A DNA stretch of 64,000 bases, taken from positions 496,001-560,000 of the forward strand of contig CAVYTO010000006.1 in assembly GCA_963771505.1 (NCBI GenBank), read 5' to 3'. This DNA is from JAJPHW01 sp963771505. Its GTDB lineage: Bacteria > Acidobacteriota > Terriglobia > Terriglobales > Acidobacteriaceae. The translations under genes and the position numbers were made by a program. Positions 16,554 through 24,998 of this stretch are shown in pieces (position 1 is the first letter of the stretch; each line of letters begins with the position of its first letter). Below the pieces are notes generated by a model that saw nothing but the letters and a program-made list of their open reading frames with translations, was not told the origin of the DNA and ran no database searches.

Positions 16554-17312
16554 ATGCCGCGCAGACTCTCCCGAATGGTTCCGGTCGCTTTCGCCTTAGC
16601 CGCGTTATCAATTTCCGCCCTCGCGGCGACGACGAAGAACGTGTCTTACAAAAGCGGAGACGAGACCGTGCAAGGCGTCCTCTACAGCCCGGAAGGCAAA
16701 GGGCCGTTTCCCGGTATTGTCGTGATTCACGAATGGTGGGGCCTGAACGATTGGGTCAAAGATCAAGCTTCGAAACTCGCCGATCAAGGCTATGTCACTC
16801 TGGCGATCGACCTTTATCGTGGCAAGGTCGCGACGACTCCCGAGGTTGCACACGAACTGATGCGCGGCGTACCCAATGATCGTGCAAATCGCGATCTCCA
16901 CGCGGCTGTCGAGTTCCTGAAAGCTCAACCGAGCGTGAAGAAAGACCGCATCGGCGCCATCGGATGGTGCATGGGCGGCGGCTATTCGCTTGATGTTGCA
17001 TTGCAGGAACCTGATCTCGCGGCCGATGTCATCAACTACGGACATCTCGCCACCGAAAATTCGTCGCTGCGGAAAATCAACGCGCCGATCCTGGGCTTGT
17101 TTGGCGGCAAAGATCAAGGCATTCCTCCCGCCGATGTGAACGCCTTCGAGAAGCAGATGAAGGCTCTGGGAAAGAAAGTCGAAGTTCACATTTATCCCGA
17201 CACCGGTCACGGCTTCCAAAATCCCGTCAACAAAGACGGCTACAATCAGGCCGATGCGGCGGACGCGTGGAAAAGGATTTCCGACTTCTTCGCTGCTAAC
17301 CTAAAGATGTAG
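16554..17312 (+). CDS. exported dienelactone hydrolase family protein
   Basis: This 252-residue alpha/beta hydrolase starts at the ATG at 16554 with TTGAGG six bases upstream; an ATG at 16533 overlapping the yceI stop is the alternative. A signal peptide (MVPVAFALAALSISALAAT) follows. The dienelactone-hydrolase triad is complete: Cys in GAIGWCMGGGYS, Asp in LFGGKDQGIPP and His in YPDTGHGFQNP. HEWWGLNDW is also a family hallmark. Classical members hydrolyse dienelactone in chlorocatechol breakdown, but exported copies have unknown ester or lactone substrates. It is the last gene of the fabG-GNAT-yceI operon. Confidence 0.92.
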   Translation: MPRRLSRMVPVAFALAALSISALAATTKNVSYKSGDETVQGVLYSPEGKGPFPGIVVIHEWWGLNDWVKDQASKLADQGYVTLAIDLYRGKVATTPEVAHELMRGVPNDRANRDLHAAVEFLKAQPSVKKDRIGAIGWCMGGGYSLDVALQEPDLAADVINYGHLATENSSLRKINAPILGLFGGKDQGIPPADVNAFEKQMKALGKKVEVHIYPDTGHGFQNPVNKDGYNQADAADAWKRISDFFAANLKM

Positions 17313-17318
17313 CGCGCC

Positions 17319-17486
17319 TCATCGAGGTTTAGTCCGGCTCAAGAACACGTCATTGGATGAGTCGCCGCCGAGGAAAACAAAGCTGCTGTCGGGCCGGTAG
17401 CAGAACGGCAGGCCCGCTTTAGTTTTTTCCTCGTCGTTCGAGTACGGTTCGATCGGATTTCCCTGGTAATCCACAACTTTCAACAT
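17319..17486 (-). pseudogene. possible gene remnant, unknown
   Basis: A minus-strand frame reads MLKVVDYQGNPIEPYSNDEE, then GLPFCYRPDSSFVFLGGDSS and NDVFLSRTKPR before a stop at 17319. The same frame continues upstream without ATG to about 17540 (EIVGCLCRRYSSAG). The composition is protein-like and there is no recognisable domain. It occupies the gap between the hydrolase and the XRE gene, has no Shine-Dalgarno sequence, and may be the end of a decayed gene. It could also be chance. Confidence 0.3.
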
Positions 17487-17531
17487 TCCCGCTGAAGAAT
17501 AGCGTCTGCACAGGCAACCAACAATTTCCCC

Positions 17532-17560
17532 TTGCCATTAGGTACATCTCTGGTTACTAT
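17532..17560 (+). promoter_or_regulatory. sigma70-type promoter for the XRE regulator
   Basis: TTGCCA at 17532-17537 and TACTAT at 17555-17560 are separated by exactly 17 bases. This places transcription start near 17567, about 18 bases before the ATG at 17585. The short leader has no clear Shine-Dalgarno sequence. Confidence 0.5.
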
Positions 17561-17584
17561 GCAGAACGTCACTTAAACAACGCC

Positions 17585-17941
17585 ATGGCCACACTCTCCA
17601 TGAACATCGGCGAAACCATTCGCAACTACCGCCTGAACAAAGGCATGTCGCAAGGCGACATTGAGAAGCGAACAGGACTTCTGCGCTGCTATTTGTCGCG
17701 AGTGGAGAACGGCCACACCATCCCGTCGCTCGACACTCTCTCAAAAATTGCCGGGGCGATGGAGCTTCCGCTTTCGCAATTCTTTTCGGAATCCGGCCAC
17801 ACCAACGGCGCGAAGAGCCTGCCGCAGCTGTCTGAGGACGAAGTGCGCTTCCTCAGCCAGATTCGCCGTTACTCTGTCAGCCTCAACGACAGCGACCGGA
17901 AACTGGTGCTGGCGATGGTCAAGAAGATGGCCTCTAAGTAG
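17585..17941 (+). CDS. XRE-family (Cro/CI) helix-turn-helix regulator
   Basis: This 118-residue DNA-binding protein has a Cro/CI-type HTH over about residues 8-62: IGETIRNYRLNKGMSQGDIE, then LLRCYLSRVENGHTIPSLDT and LSKIAGAMELPLSQFF. The motif SQGDIEKRTGL...LSRVENG is the classic second and recognition helix pair. The C-terminal 50 residues (LSEDEVRFLSQIRRYSVSLN and DRKLVLAMVKKMA) probably form a dimerisation helix pair. It lacks a peptidase or cupin sensor domain. It is monocistronic behind its own promoter, and its targets are unknown. An ATG five codons downstream is also possible as start. Confidence 0.9.
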   Translation: MATLSMNIGETIRNYRLNKGMSQGDIEKRTGLLRCYLSRVENGHTIPSLDTLSKIAGAMELPLSQFFSESGHTNGAKSLPQLSEDEVRFLSQIRRYSVSLNDSDRKLVLAMVKKMASK

Positions 17942-18057
17942 TTCTATTCACTGATCACTATCCCCTGCCTTTAGAACTTTCGTGCTAGCCCTGCCGTGCC
18001 CAGCCGTTACCTCGCTTCCCCTCCCGTTCGGCCCTAGACTGATTGCCGGAGTGTTGC

Positions 18058-18681
18058 GTGACCATTGATGAAGAATTGAACGTGCTCGAAACGCAGCTGC
18101 GGCGGCTGAAGATCGAGTACGAGGCGTACTTCAGCAATCCCACCAAGCGTCCGCCCACCGACGTGGAGTGGAAGGTCCTGAGTTTGATCCGCAAGTTTAG
18201 CGATGGCGGGAGAATGTCATTCCCGCAGCGTTTTCGCTACAACGAAATGGCGCAGCGCTACGCGGCTTTCAGCGACTTGTGGCGCAAGAAGAGCCGCATC
18301 CGCGAAGAAGGATACCGCCGGCCTCAGGATGCGCTGCTGTCAGTAAGAGGAGTGCGTGTGGAAGGGGCAGCGCCGCCTTCAGGCCACAAAGCGTACGGCG
18401 TTGCGCGAGCCGCTGTCGGAACGGCACAGGAAGAAAAACCGTTCTCGGTGGAATGTTCCGACGTCTCCAGCGAAAGCGCACGGGTTGAGCAACTCTATGC
18501 AGCTTTGACAGAAGCGAAAACGAAAGCTGGGGAAAACGTCTCCGGCACCATCGAGAGCTTCACCTCATTCGTGGAAAAGAAGACCAGCCAGATCCGCAAG
18601 CAGTACGGATGCCATAGCGTGGAATACTCCGTCGAACTGCAGGACGGCCAGGTGCGCTTGAAAGCCAAAGCGAAAATCTAG
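18058..18681 (+). CDS. MXAN_5187-like conserved protein
   Basis: This is a 207-residue protein. Start GTG 18058 is chosen because GGAG lies six bases upstream; the frame opens at 18043. The first 90 residues form a charged helical domain: IDEELNVLETQLRRLKIEYE, KRPPTDVEWKVLSLIRKF and FRYNEMAQRYAAFSDLW. This resembles the C-terminal domain described for the Myxococcus MXAN_5187 family. The rest is a variable linker, then a helix and two strands (VEYSVELQDGQVRLKAKAKI). Function is unknown. There is no membrane segment or signal peptide. It sits alone between the XRE gene and purH. Confidence 0.65.
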   Translation: MTIDEELNVLETQLRRLKIEYEAYFSNPTKRPPTDVEWKVLSLIRKFSDGGRMSFPQRFRYNEMAQRYAAFSDLWRKKSRIREEGYRRPQDALLSVRGVRVEGAAPPSGHKAYGVARAAVGTAQEEKPFSVECSDVSSESARVEQLYAALTEAKTKAGENVSGTIESFTSFVEKKTSQIRKQYGCHSVEYSVELQDGQVRLKAKAKI

Positions 18682-18766
18682 CTTTCGGCTTCCCTATGCA
18701 TGTCTTCGCCTGAGCGCCGCCACGATTTTTTGCGACCGAAAGGCCGCTCGAAAAATTGTACTCAAG

Positions 18767-18784
18767 CAAGTGGATATTCACTTG
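18767..18784. promoter_or_regulatory. inverted repeat upstream of purH, possible operator
   Basis: CAAGTG-GATATT-CACTTG is a perfect 6-bp inverted repeat with a 6-base spacer, about 150 bases before purH. It could bind a dimeric repressor, but there is no supporting promoter call and it may be chance. Confidence 0.2.
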
Positions 18785-18934
18785 AATCCGACATTCAAAC
18801 AACAAAATCTGGACCCGACGGAAACGTCGCGCAAAGCCAAGCTTCCGCTGCCGCGAGTCTAGACTGCGTGGCGGGGTTTGCGTTCCTTCAGGTTCTGCCT
18901 GATAAACTTCAAGTTCCTACTTTTCGCCATTTCC

Positions 18935-20497
18935 ATGGGAGTCCGATTGTCAAAAATTGAACGCGCCATTTTGAGTGTCACCGATAAAACTGGCTTGGCG
19001 GATTTCGCCAGGAAGCTGGCTCAACATGGAGTCGAGCTGATTTCTACTGGCGGCACGGCGAAGCTTTTGCGCGATTCCGGGCTCACTGTTAAAGACATCT
19101 CAGAACACACGGGCTTTCCGGAAATGCTGGATGGGCGCGTCAAGACGCTTCATCCGAAGGTGCATGGCGGAATTCTGCATCGCCGCGACCTGCCTGGTCA
19201 CCGTGCAGCAGTCGCCGAGCATGGGATTTCGCCGATCGACATGGTCGTGGTCAATCTCTACGCGTTCGAGAAGACCGCCGCGAAACCGGGCGTGCACTTC
19301 GAAGAGATTGTCGAAAACATCGATATTGGCGGACCTTCGATGATCCGCTCGGCCGCGAAGAATTTTCAGGACGTCGCCGTGGTTACTTCACCGTCCGACT
19401 ACGACGCCATCGCCGACGAAATGAAAAAATCTGGCGGATCGATATCCAGGGAAACGAAATGGCGTCTCGCACAAAAAGCTTTTGCCACAACCGCCGCGTA
19501 CGACTCCGCAATCGCTTCGACGCTCGAAGGTTTAAAGCCAGACGGCGGCAACCGTAACGCCGACGTATTCCCGGATACCCTGCGGCTCTCGTTCAATAAA
19601 ATTATGGACCTTCGCTACGGCGAAAATCCTCACCAGAAAGCGGCGATGTATTCGGACGGCTCCGGCTCAGGAGTCGCGAATGCCCGCCAGCTTCAGGGAA
19701 AAGAACTGTCGTTCAACAACATCGTCGACCTTCAGGCGGCGTGGGATTTGGCTCAGGAATTCGAACAGACGGTCTGCGCGATCATCAAGCACACCAATCC
19801 AGCCGGAACGGCTACCGGCAAGACTTTGGCTGAAGCCTACAAGAAGGCGCTGGAGGCTGACCCGGTATCGGCGTTCGGCGGCGTGATCGGCGTCAATCGC
19901 CCCATCGACGCGGAAGCCGCCGAAGAAATGGCCAAGCTGTTTGTGGAAGTCATCGCCGCGCCGTCGTTTGATGAAGCCGCGAAAACGAAGTTTGCGGTGA
20001 AGAAAAATCTTCGCCTGGTGGAGATCACCGACAAACCGCAAAAATGGGTGATGAAAAATGTTTCCGGCGGAATTCTGGTTCAAGACAACGACGTGCGGCC
20101 GCTTACCGATGCCGACCTCAAAGTTGTAACCAATCGCACTCCGACGGAAGAAGAGAAACGCGCGTTGCTGTTCGCGTGGAAAGTCTGCAAACACGTAAAA
20201 TCGAACGCCATTCTCTACGCGCGCGATGGACAAACCGTCGGCGTGGGCGCCGGACAAATGAGCCGCGTCGACTCAACCAAAATCGGCGCGATGAAAGCGG
20301 TGTTGCCGCTGAAAGGCACGGTCGCCGCGTCGGATGCGTTCTTCCCTTTTGCCGATGGAATCGAAGAAATCGCCAGAGTCGGCGCTACGGCGATCATTCA
20401 GCCGGGCGGGTCGGTCCGCGACGCTGAAGTGATCGAAGCTGCCAACCGTCACGGACTGGCGATGATCTTCACCGGCGTGCGCCACTTCCGCCACTAG
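18935..20497 (+). CDS. purH: bifunctional AICAR transformylase/IMP cyclohydrolase
   Basis: This 520-residue enzyme catalyses the last two steps of IMP synthesis: formyl transfer to AICAR and ring closure. The N-terminal MGS-like cyclohydrolase domain shows KIERAILSVTDKTGLADFAR, ISTGGTAKLL and LDGRVKTLHPKVHGGIL. The transformylase domain shows LRYGENPHQKAAMYSD, IIKHTNPAGTATG, AFGGVIGVNRPID, VGVGAGQMSRVDS and DAFFPFADGIEE near the end. The ATG at 18935 is listed. A TTG at 18947, with GGGAG five bases upstream and encoding the typical SKIERA start, is an equally good alternative. Six bases separate it from the next gene. Confidence 0.97.
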   Translation: MGVRLSKIERAILSVTDKTGLADFARKLAQHGVELISTGGTAKLLRDSGLTVKDISEHTGFPEMLDGRVKTLHPKVHGGILHRRDLPGHRAAVAEHGISPIDMVVVNLYAFEKTAAKPGVHFEEIVENIDIGGPSMIRSAAKNFQDVAVVTSPSDYDAIADEMKKSGGSISRETKWRLAQKAFATTAAYDSAIASTLEGLKPDGGNRNADVFPDTLRLSFNKIMDLRYGENPHQKAAMYSDGSGSGVANARQLQGKELSFNNIVDLQAAWDLAQEFEQTVCAIIKHTNPAGTATGKTLAEAYKKALEADPVSAFGGVIGVNRPIDAEAAEEMAKLFVEVIAAPSFDEAAKTKFAVKKNLRLVEITDKPQKWVMKNVSGGILVQDNDVRPLTDADLKVVTNRTPTEEEKRALLFAWKVCKHVKSNAILYARDGQTVGVGAGQMSRVDSTKIGAMKAVLPLKGTVAASDAFFPFADGIEEIARVGATAIIQPGGSVRDAEVIEAANRHGLAMIFTGVRHFRH

Positions 20498-20502
20498 CGC
20501 CG

Positions 20503-21078
<576 letters not shown>

Positions 21079-21305
21079 CTGGGCTAGCCGCTCTCATCCG
21101 CCGCGGCCGTCGACACTTTTGTGGAGCGAAAATTACTTCATTTGTAACTGTTGACAACAGACGGTTAGGGCAGGCAGCAACCTACCTGACACACATGTGC
21201 TCCTCGCGCTACTTTTGGTTGCCGTGACAGGGCTACTGTTCGTCGGCTGTGCTGTAGATTGCACAGTTTTTAACCAGATTCTCGCTAAACAGTTCTCTTG
21301 CTCCC

Positions 21306-21858
21306 CTATTGCGGCGTGCTTCTCCACAGCCATGTACCATCTTCGGACTCTTGGGCCTGCATCGGGAACTGCTCCTCTGTCGCCCACCATCTCCAAGCGG
21401 GTCGGTAGCGAACAAAGATCGTAACGCTAGCAGACTTCGGATTGTTCAACATGACCGCTTTGTCGCATGGCAAATCCATCTTGTGGCCAGGGGAAAGTAC
21501 TGGAGCCTTAGAGGTCGGGAACGTAAAGGATATACCCGACACGAAAGCACCGCCTGTACTGATTGCGGAATCAATTCCGCACTCGGTTTCTATGTCGTAA
21601 ACAGGAAGAGTCCCGTCATTCGTCAAATTAAAGGCGGTTCCCATTGGATCCTTAACACGGAGTGTGCCTGATGTCTGCACAGATAGTTTCGGCGCGAAAC
21701 TCACAACCGTCAGGAAAGCGGAAAATATCCCAAGGGCACCAGCGAACAAGGCTAGAAATCTTCGCAATAGATTGTTTTTGGTACTTGGTTGCACCTTTGT
21801 TTTTGGGGGGTACTTTCCGCCTATCTTGGATACCTTTTGGGGTTTTATCTCTCGACAT
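21306..21858 (-). CDS. single-TM protein of unknown function, probable frameshift at a C6 tract
   Basis: From 21306 to about 21820 one frame encodes a membrane anchor (RRFLALFAGALGIFSAFLTV) and a beta-rich outer domain: LSVQTSGTLRVKDPMGTAFN, two cysteines (IETECGID, DLPCDKAV), and a tryptophan-rich end. The same frame upstream has no good start. A second frame from the ATG at 21858 (AAGG upstream) encodes a fitting hydrophilic N-terminus, MSRDKTPKGIQDRRKVPPK. The frames meet at six consecutive C's (21815-21820 on the plus strand as G). Removing one base would join them into about 180 residues. The frame read alone extends to a TTG at 21959. No family is recognised. It separates trpG from trpE. 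Confidence 0.6.
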
Positions 21859-22100
21859 AAGATTATGCTTACCTTTAAAGAAGGGACAGGCAATGAAACA
21901 GCGCGAATATACCGAAGGCCCAGAGGCCCACGCAAATTTTGAGCGACTGGCGACCGCAATTTTATAGGCCAATCCGAAAAACGTGAACCTGTCCGCGCAC
22001 ATACATCTCGGTCTTGCTAACGATGTCATGGACAAAGCGGCGCTGCATTCCATTGTCATAAGCGACAGCGTTGTCCGTATAGACTGTGCTGCCGAACTTC

Positions 22101-23594
22101 TCACCCTCGCGCCTTCTCGACCGCTCTCAGCACCGCTTTCGCCTTGTTCATGCATTCCTGAAATTCGCTTTCGGGGTTGGAGTCGGCTACGATTCCGGCG
22201 CCGGCTTGCAGGTAGGCTTGCTTGCCCTGCATCAACATGGTGCGGATGGCGATGCAGGAATCCAGGTTACCGGCGAAATCCGCGTAGAGGACCGAGCCGC
22301 CGTAGACGCCGCGGCGCGTGGGCTCGAGTTCTTCGATGATCTGCATGGCGCGGACTTTGGGCGCTCCCGTTAGCGTGCCGGCGGGGAAGCAGGCGGCGAA
22401 AGCGTCGAGCGCGCTCAAGTCCGCGCGGAGCCTGCCTGCCAAAGCGGAGACGATGTGCATGACGTGCGAATAACGTTCCACATGCATCAGGTCGCGGACT
22501 TTTACCGAGCCGTATTCGCTGACGCGACCCAGATCGTTGCGGCCTAAATCGACCAGCATCACGTGCTCTGCGCGTTCTTTCTCGTCGGCGAGCATGGCCT
22601 CGGCAAGACGCTTGTCTTCGGCTTCGTCTTTTCCGCGGGGATGGGTACCTGCGATGGGACGGTAGTCCAGCTTGCGTCCGGCAACGCGGACGAGCATTTC
22701 TGGCGAAGACCCCAGCACATGCGTGTCTCCCATGCGCAGGAAATACATGTAGGGCGAAGGATTCACGGTGCGGAGCGCGCGGTAGATGTCGAACGGCGCG
22801 GCTTCTGGTTGAAAATCTAACCGCTGCGACAGGACTGCCTGGAAGATGTCGCCGGCGGCGATGTACTCGCGGGCTTTGGCCACGGATTCTAAAAACCGCT
22901 TGTGGCTGGTGCGCGGCTTAATCTTTAACTTTGCGCTTATGCGCTTTCTGGATCTCGGCGTCGGCCGGAACGAGGCCAGCTTGTTCTCAATCGCGGCGAT
23001 ATCTCGCAGCGCGCGGTCGTAAGCTTGGCGGGGGCTTTCCAGCGAGAGGTCGGCCGTGGCGATGATTTGAATCTCATGCCGTAAGTGGTCAAATGCCAGC
23101 ACCCGGTCGAAAAACATCAAGCTGCAATCGGGCAGGTGAAGATCGTCCTGGGCGCGGTTGCCGATATTTTCCAACTGGCGGACGCTGTCGTAGGAGAAAT
23201 AGCCGACAGCGCCACCTGAAAACGGCGGCAGCCCGGGAATGGTCGCCGGGCGATGCGATTCCAGAATCGATTTCAGGATATCGACGGAGCGGCCTTCACG
23301 ATGTTCTCGTTTCTTTCCGCGGGTGATGACGGCCTTCGTTCCGGTCGCCTGCGCCGTCAGGTAGGGCTTGCATCCTAAGAATGTGTAGCGCCCGACCTGC
23401 TCGCCGCGCTCCACCGACTCGAACAGGAACGCGTCGGGTAAGGCGGCAGCCCCCCCTTTTTGCCGTTCCACCCCGGCGATCGCCATAAATGCCGACACGG
23501 GCGTGAGCAAGTCGGCAGCGACCGACTTCACCACGGGCACCAGAGTGTGGCCACGCGCCAGCCGCGAAAATTCCTTGAAATCCGAACTCAACAT
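22101..23594 (-). CDS. trpE: anthranilate synthase component I
   Basis: This 497-residue chorismate-binding enzyme makes anthranilate together with TrpG. The N-terminal domain has the LLTPVSAF start and FLFESVERGEQVGRYTFLG, the region holding the tryptophan feedback site of the family. The chorismate domain has IAAGDIFQAVLSQRL, NPSPYMYFL, SSPEMLVRV, PIAGTHPRGKDE, ERAEHVMLVDLGRNDLGRV, FPAGTLTGAPKVRAM and GAGIVADSNPESEFQE. The variant PIAGTHPRG has His where TrpE usually has Arg (PIAGTRPRG); PabB has other residues there, so TrpE is favoured. It is on the strand opposite to trpG, so the usual trpEG operon is broken. Confidence 0.93.
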   Translation of the reverse strand: MLSSDFKEFSRLARGHTLVPVVKSVAADLLTPVSAFMAIAGVERQKGGAAALPDAFLFESVERGEQVGRYTFLGCKPYLTAQATGTKAVITRGKKREHREGRSVDILKSILESHRPATIPGLPPFSGGAVGYFSYDSVRQLENIGNRAQDDLHLPDCSLMFFDRVLAFDHLRHEIQIIATADLSLESPRQAYDRALRDIAAIENKLASFRPTPRSRKRISAKLKIKPRTSHKRFLESVAKAREYIAAGDIFQAVLSQRLDFQPEAAPFDIYRALRTVNPSPYMYFLRMGDTHVLGSSPEMLVRVAGRKLDYRPIAGTHPRGKDEAEDKRLAEAMLADEKERAEHVMLVDLGRNDLGRVSEYGSVKVRDLMHVERYSHVMHIVSALAGRLRADLSALDAFAACFPAGTLTGAPKVRAMQIIEELEPTRRGVYGGSVLYADFAGNLDSCIAIRTMLMQGKQAYLQAGAGIVADSNPESEFQECMNKAKAVLRAVEKARG

Positions 23595-23735
23595 GACGGC
23601 CCATTATATTCAAGGCCGTCAGCCACCTGGGATGGAGTACACCAAGGTAACCGCCGTAACCAGCCTTTGAATTGACGGAATCTGCCACTGCATTGGAAGA
23701 TGTAGCAACGTCCGAAATTGTTTCAACGGCACTTT

Positions 23736-24581
23736 ATGCGGATCAAATTTTGGGGAGTGCGAGGGTCAACACCCACTCCCCATGCGGAAAACATGCGTTA
23801 CGGCGGCAACACTTCCTGCGTGGAGGTGCGCGTCGGTGACGAGCTTTATATTTTCGACTGCGGCACGGGATTTCGCGCGCTGGGCCATGGCCTGCGCCAC
23901 GAGTTCGCCGACCGGGCAGTCTCCGCGCACGTTTTCGTCTCGCATTTTCATTGGGACCACATTCAGGGATTACCCTTCTTTGGCCCGCTTTATGAGAAGC
24001 CGCAGAACCGTTTTGTGTTTCATTGCTCCAGCCGCACGCGCAGCTTGAAACGGGTGATGGAAGAGCAGATGGCGGCTCCGTATTTTCCCGTCGCGATGAC
24101 GGAAATGAAAGCAAAGTACGACTTCTACAACATTGAAGAAGGCTCGCTCGAACTGGATGGCGTCACCGTCAAGACGGCGTGGCTCAATCATCCGCAGGGC
24201 TGCATGGGATTTCGGCTTGAAACGAAGGAAGGCACAGTCGTTTATGCCACCGACAACGAGCCCGGCGATGCTGAGTTCGACAAGAGCGTACGCAAGTTAG
24301 CCGCGGGCGCGGACGTCCTGATTTACGACGCACAATATCTACCCGATGAATACGCCGCGCGCCGTCGCGGATGGGGCCACAGCCACTGGCGTGAAGCGGT
24401 GAACGTGGTGATGGAAAGCGGCGCAAAAGAATTGATCCTGTTCCATCACGACCCCGAACACACCGACGCTTGCATCGATAACGTAGTGAAAGAAGCACGC
24501 AACCACTACGCTCGCGTGCGCGCCGCCGCCGAAGGCATGGAGATATCGCTCCCCTTCGCGGCCAAAGCTTCCGCAAAATAA
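23736..24581 (+). CDS. MBL-fold metallohydrolase
   Basis: This 281-residue metallo-beta-lactamase-fold protein starts at ATG 23736 (MRIKFWGVRGSTPTP), the normal family start; the frame opens 18 bases earlier. The metal motif HFHWDHIQGLPFF is near residue 75, later ligands are in WLNHPQGCMGFRL and YATDNEPGD, and HSHWREAV plus LFHHDPEHTD complete the site. This KFWGVRGSTP group is related to RNase Z/PhnP-type phosphodiesterases and appears in two-component-linked hydrolases. Cyclic nucleotide or phosphonate diesters are plausible substrates but are not shown. Monocistronic by spacing; a strong hairpin follows at 24716. Confidence 0.9.
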   Translation: MRIKFWGVRGSTPTPHAENMRYGGNTSCVEVRVGDELYIFDCGTGFRALGHGLRHEFADRAVSAHVFVSHFHWDHIQGLPFFGPLYEKPQNRFVFHCSSRTRSLKRVMEEQMAAPYFPVAMTEMKAKYDFYNIEEGSLELDGVTVKTAWLNHPQGCMGFRLETKEGTVVYATDNEPGDAEFDKSVRKLAAGADVLIYDAQYLPDEYAARRRGWGHSHWREAVNVVMESGAKELILFHHDPEHTDACIDNVVKEARNHYARVRAAAEGMEISLPFAAKASAK

Positions 24582-24715
24582 TTTTTGGTGGCGTTAACCT
24601 GTTCGCCGTTTTCTGTGCGGCGAGTGTCTCCGATCGTGCGGTCGTAAGGAAAAAGTTAAATTTCACCTCCTCGCGCGCTTGACCGCGCATCTCTGCCGCG
24701 CTAGTATCAACTCAA

Positions 24716-24737
24716 GTTTGCTCTTCATTGAGCAAAC
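24716..24737 (+). terminator. 8-bp perfect hairpin after the MBL gene
   Basis: GTTTGCTC and GAGCAAAC form a perfect 8-bp stem with a TTCATT loop, 135 bases past the MBL stop and immediately before the SAM riboswitch. The T-tract is weak (CTTGGATTTC), so it may be a terminator or a leader element. Confidence 0.4.
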
Positions 24738-24744
24738 CTTGGAT

Positions 24745-24856
24745 TTCATGAAGAGTGGCTGAGGGACGAGCCCTTAGACGCCACGACAACCGGATCGGAA
24801 GGCAACTTCTGGTCGCCCGGTGTCAACTCTCGCCCTGGTACAGGGGGAACATGAGA
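24745..24856 (+). promoter_or_regulatory. SAM riboswitch (S-box, SAM-I type)
   Basis: The P1 helix pairs TTTCATG (24744-24750) with CATGAGA (24850-24856). Conserved S-box positions follow in order: AAGAGTGGCTGAGGGACGAG, GCCC at the P2 turn, GACGCCACGACAACC (the usual GCAACC block), CGGTGTCAACTC (consensus GGTGCTAATTCC), and GGGGGAACATGAG closing P1. S-box RNAs bind S-adenosylmethionine and turn off downstream genes when it is abundant. The next gene is the threonine-synthase-like PLP enzyme at 24999, so that gene is placed under methionine/SAM control. Confidence 0.85.
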
Positions 24857-24886
24857 TTCGAGGTGCCAGCATTTTTGCATCTCGTT

Positions 24887-24926
24887 CCTCTTTTCTCTCT
24901 TTTCGGGGAAAGAGGATTTTGTATTT
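24887..24926 (+). terminator. riboswitch expression-platform terminator
   Basis: CCTCTTT (24887-24893) pairs with AAAGAGG (24909-24915) and is followed by ATTTTGTATTTT. It lies 30 bases after the riboswitch P1 and about 75 bases before the gene start, the normal place for a transcription-terminating expression platform. The competing antiterminator was not traced. Confidence 0.5.
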
Positions 24927-24998
24927 TAGGTCGCTTTTCGGGCTCGTCCGCTGCCGCTCTTCTGGGAAGATTTTGCTTCCAGAAAAGAGACCTGCTCG

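Noticed and set aside
17313..17540. A full gene on the minus strand in this gap
   Set aside because: No start codon with a Shine-Dalgarno sequence and no family match; listed only as a possible remnant.
21147..21160. CTGTTGACAACAG-type palindrome after trpG
   Set aside because: It is a 6-bp inverted repeat with a 1-base centre, without a promoter beside it; common by chance.
21150..21175. GGTTAGGGC near the end of trpG, resembling an integron core site
   Set aside because: The last base does not fit GTTRRRY, and no inverted partner RYYYAAC was found at attC distance.
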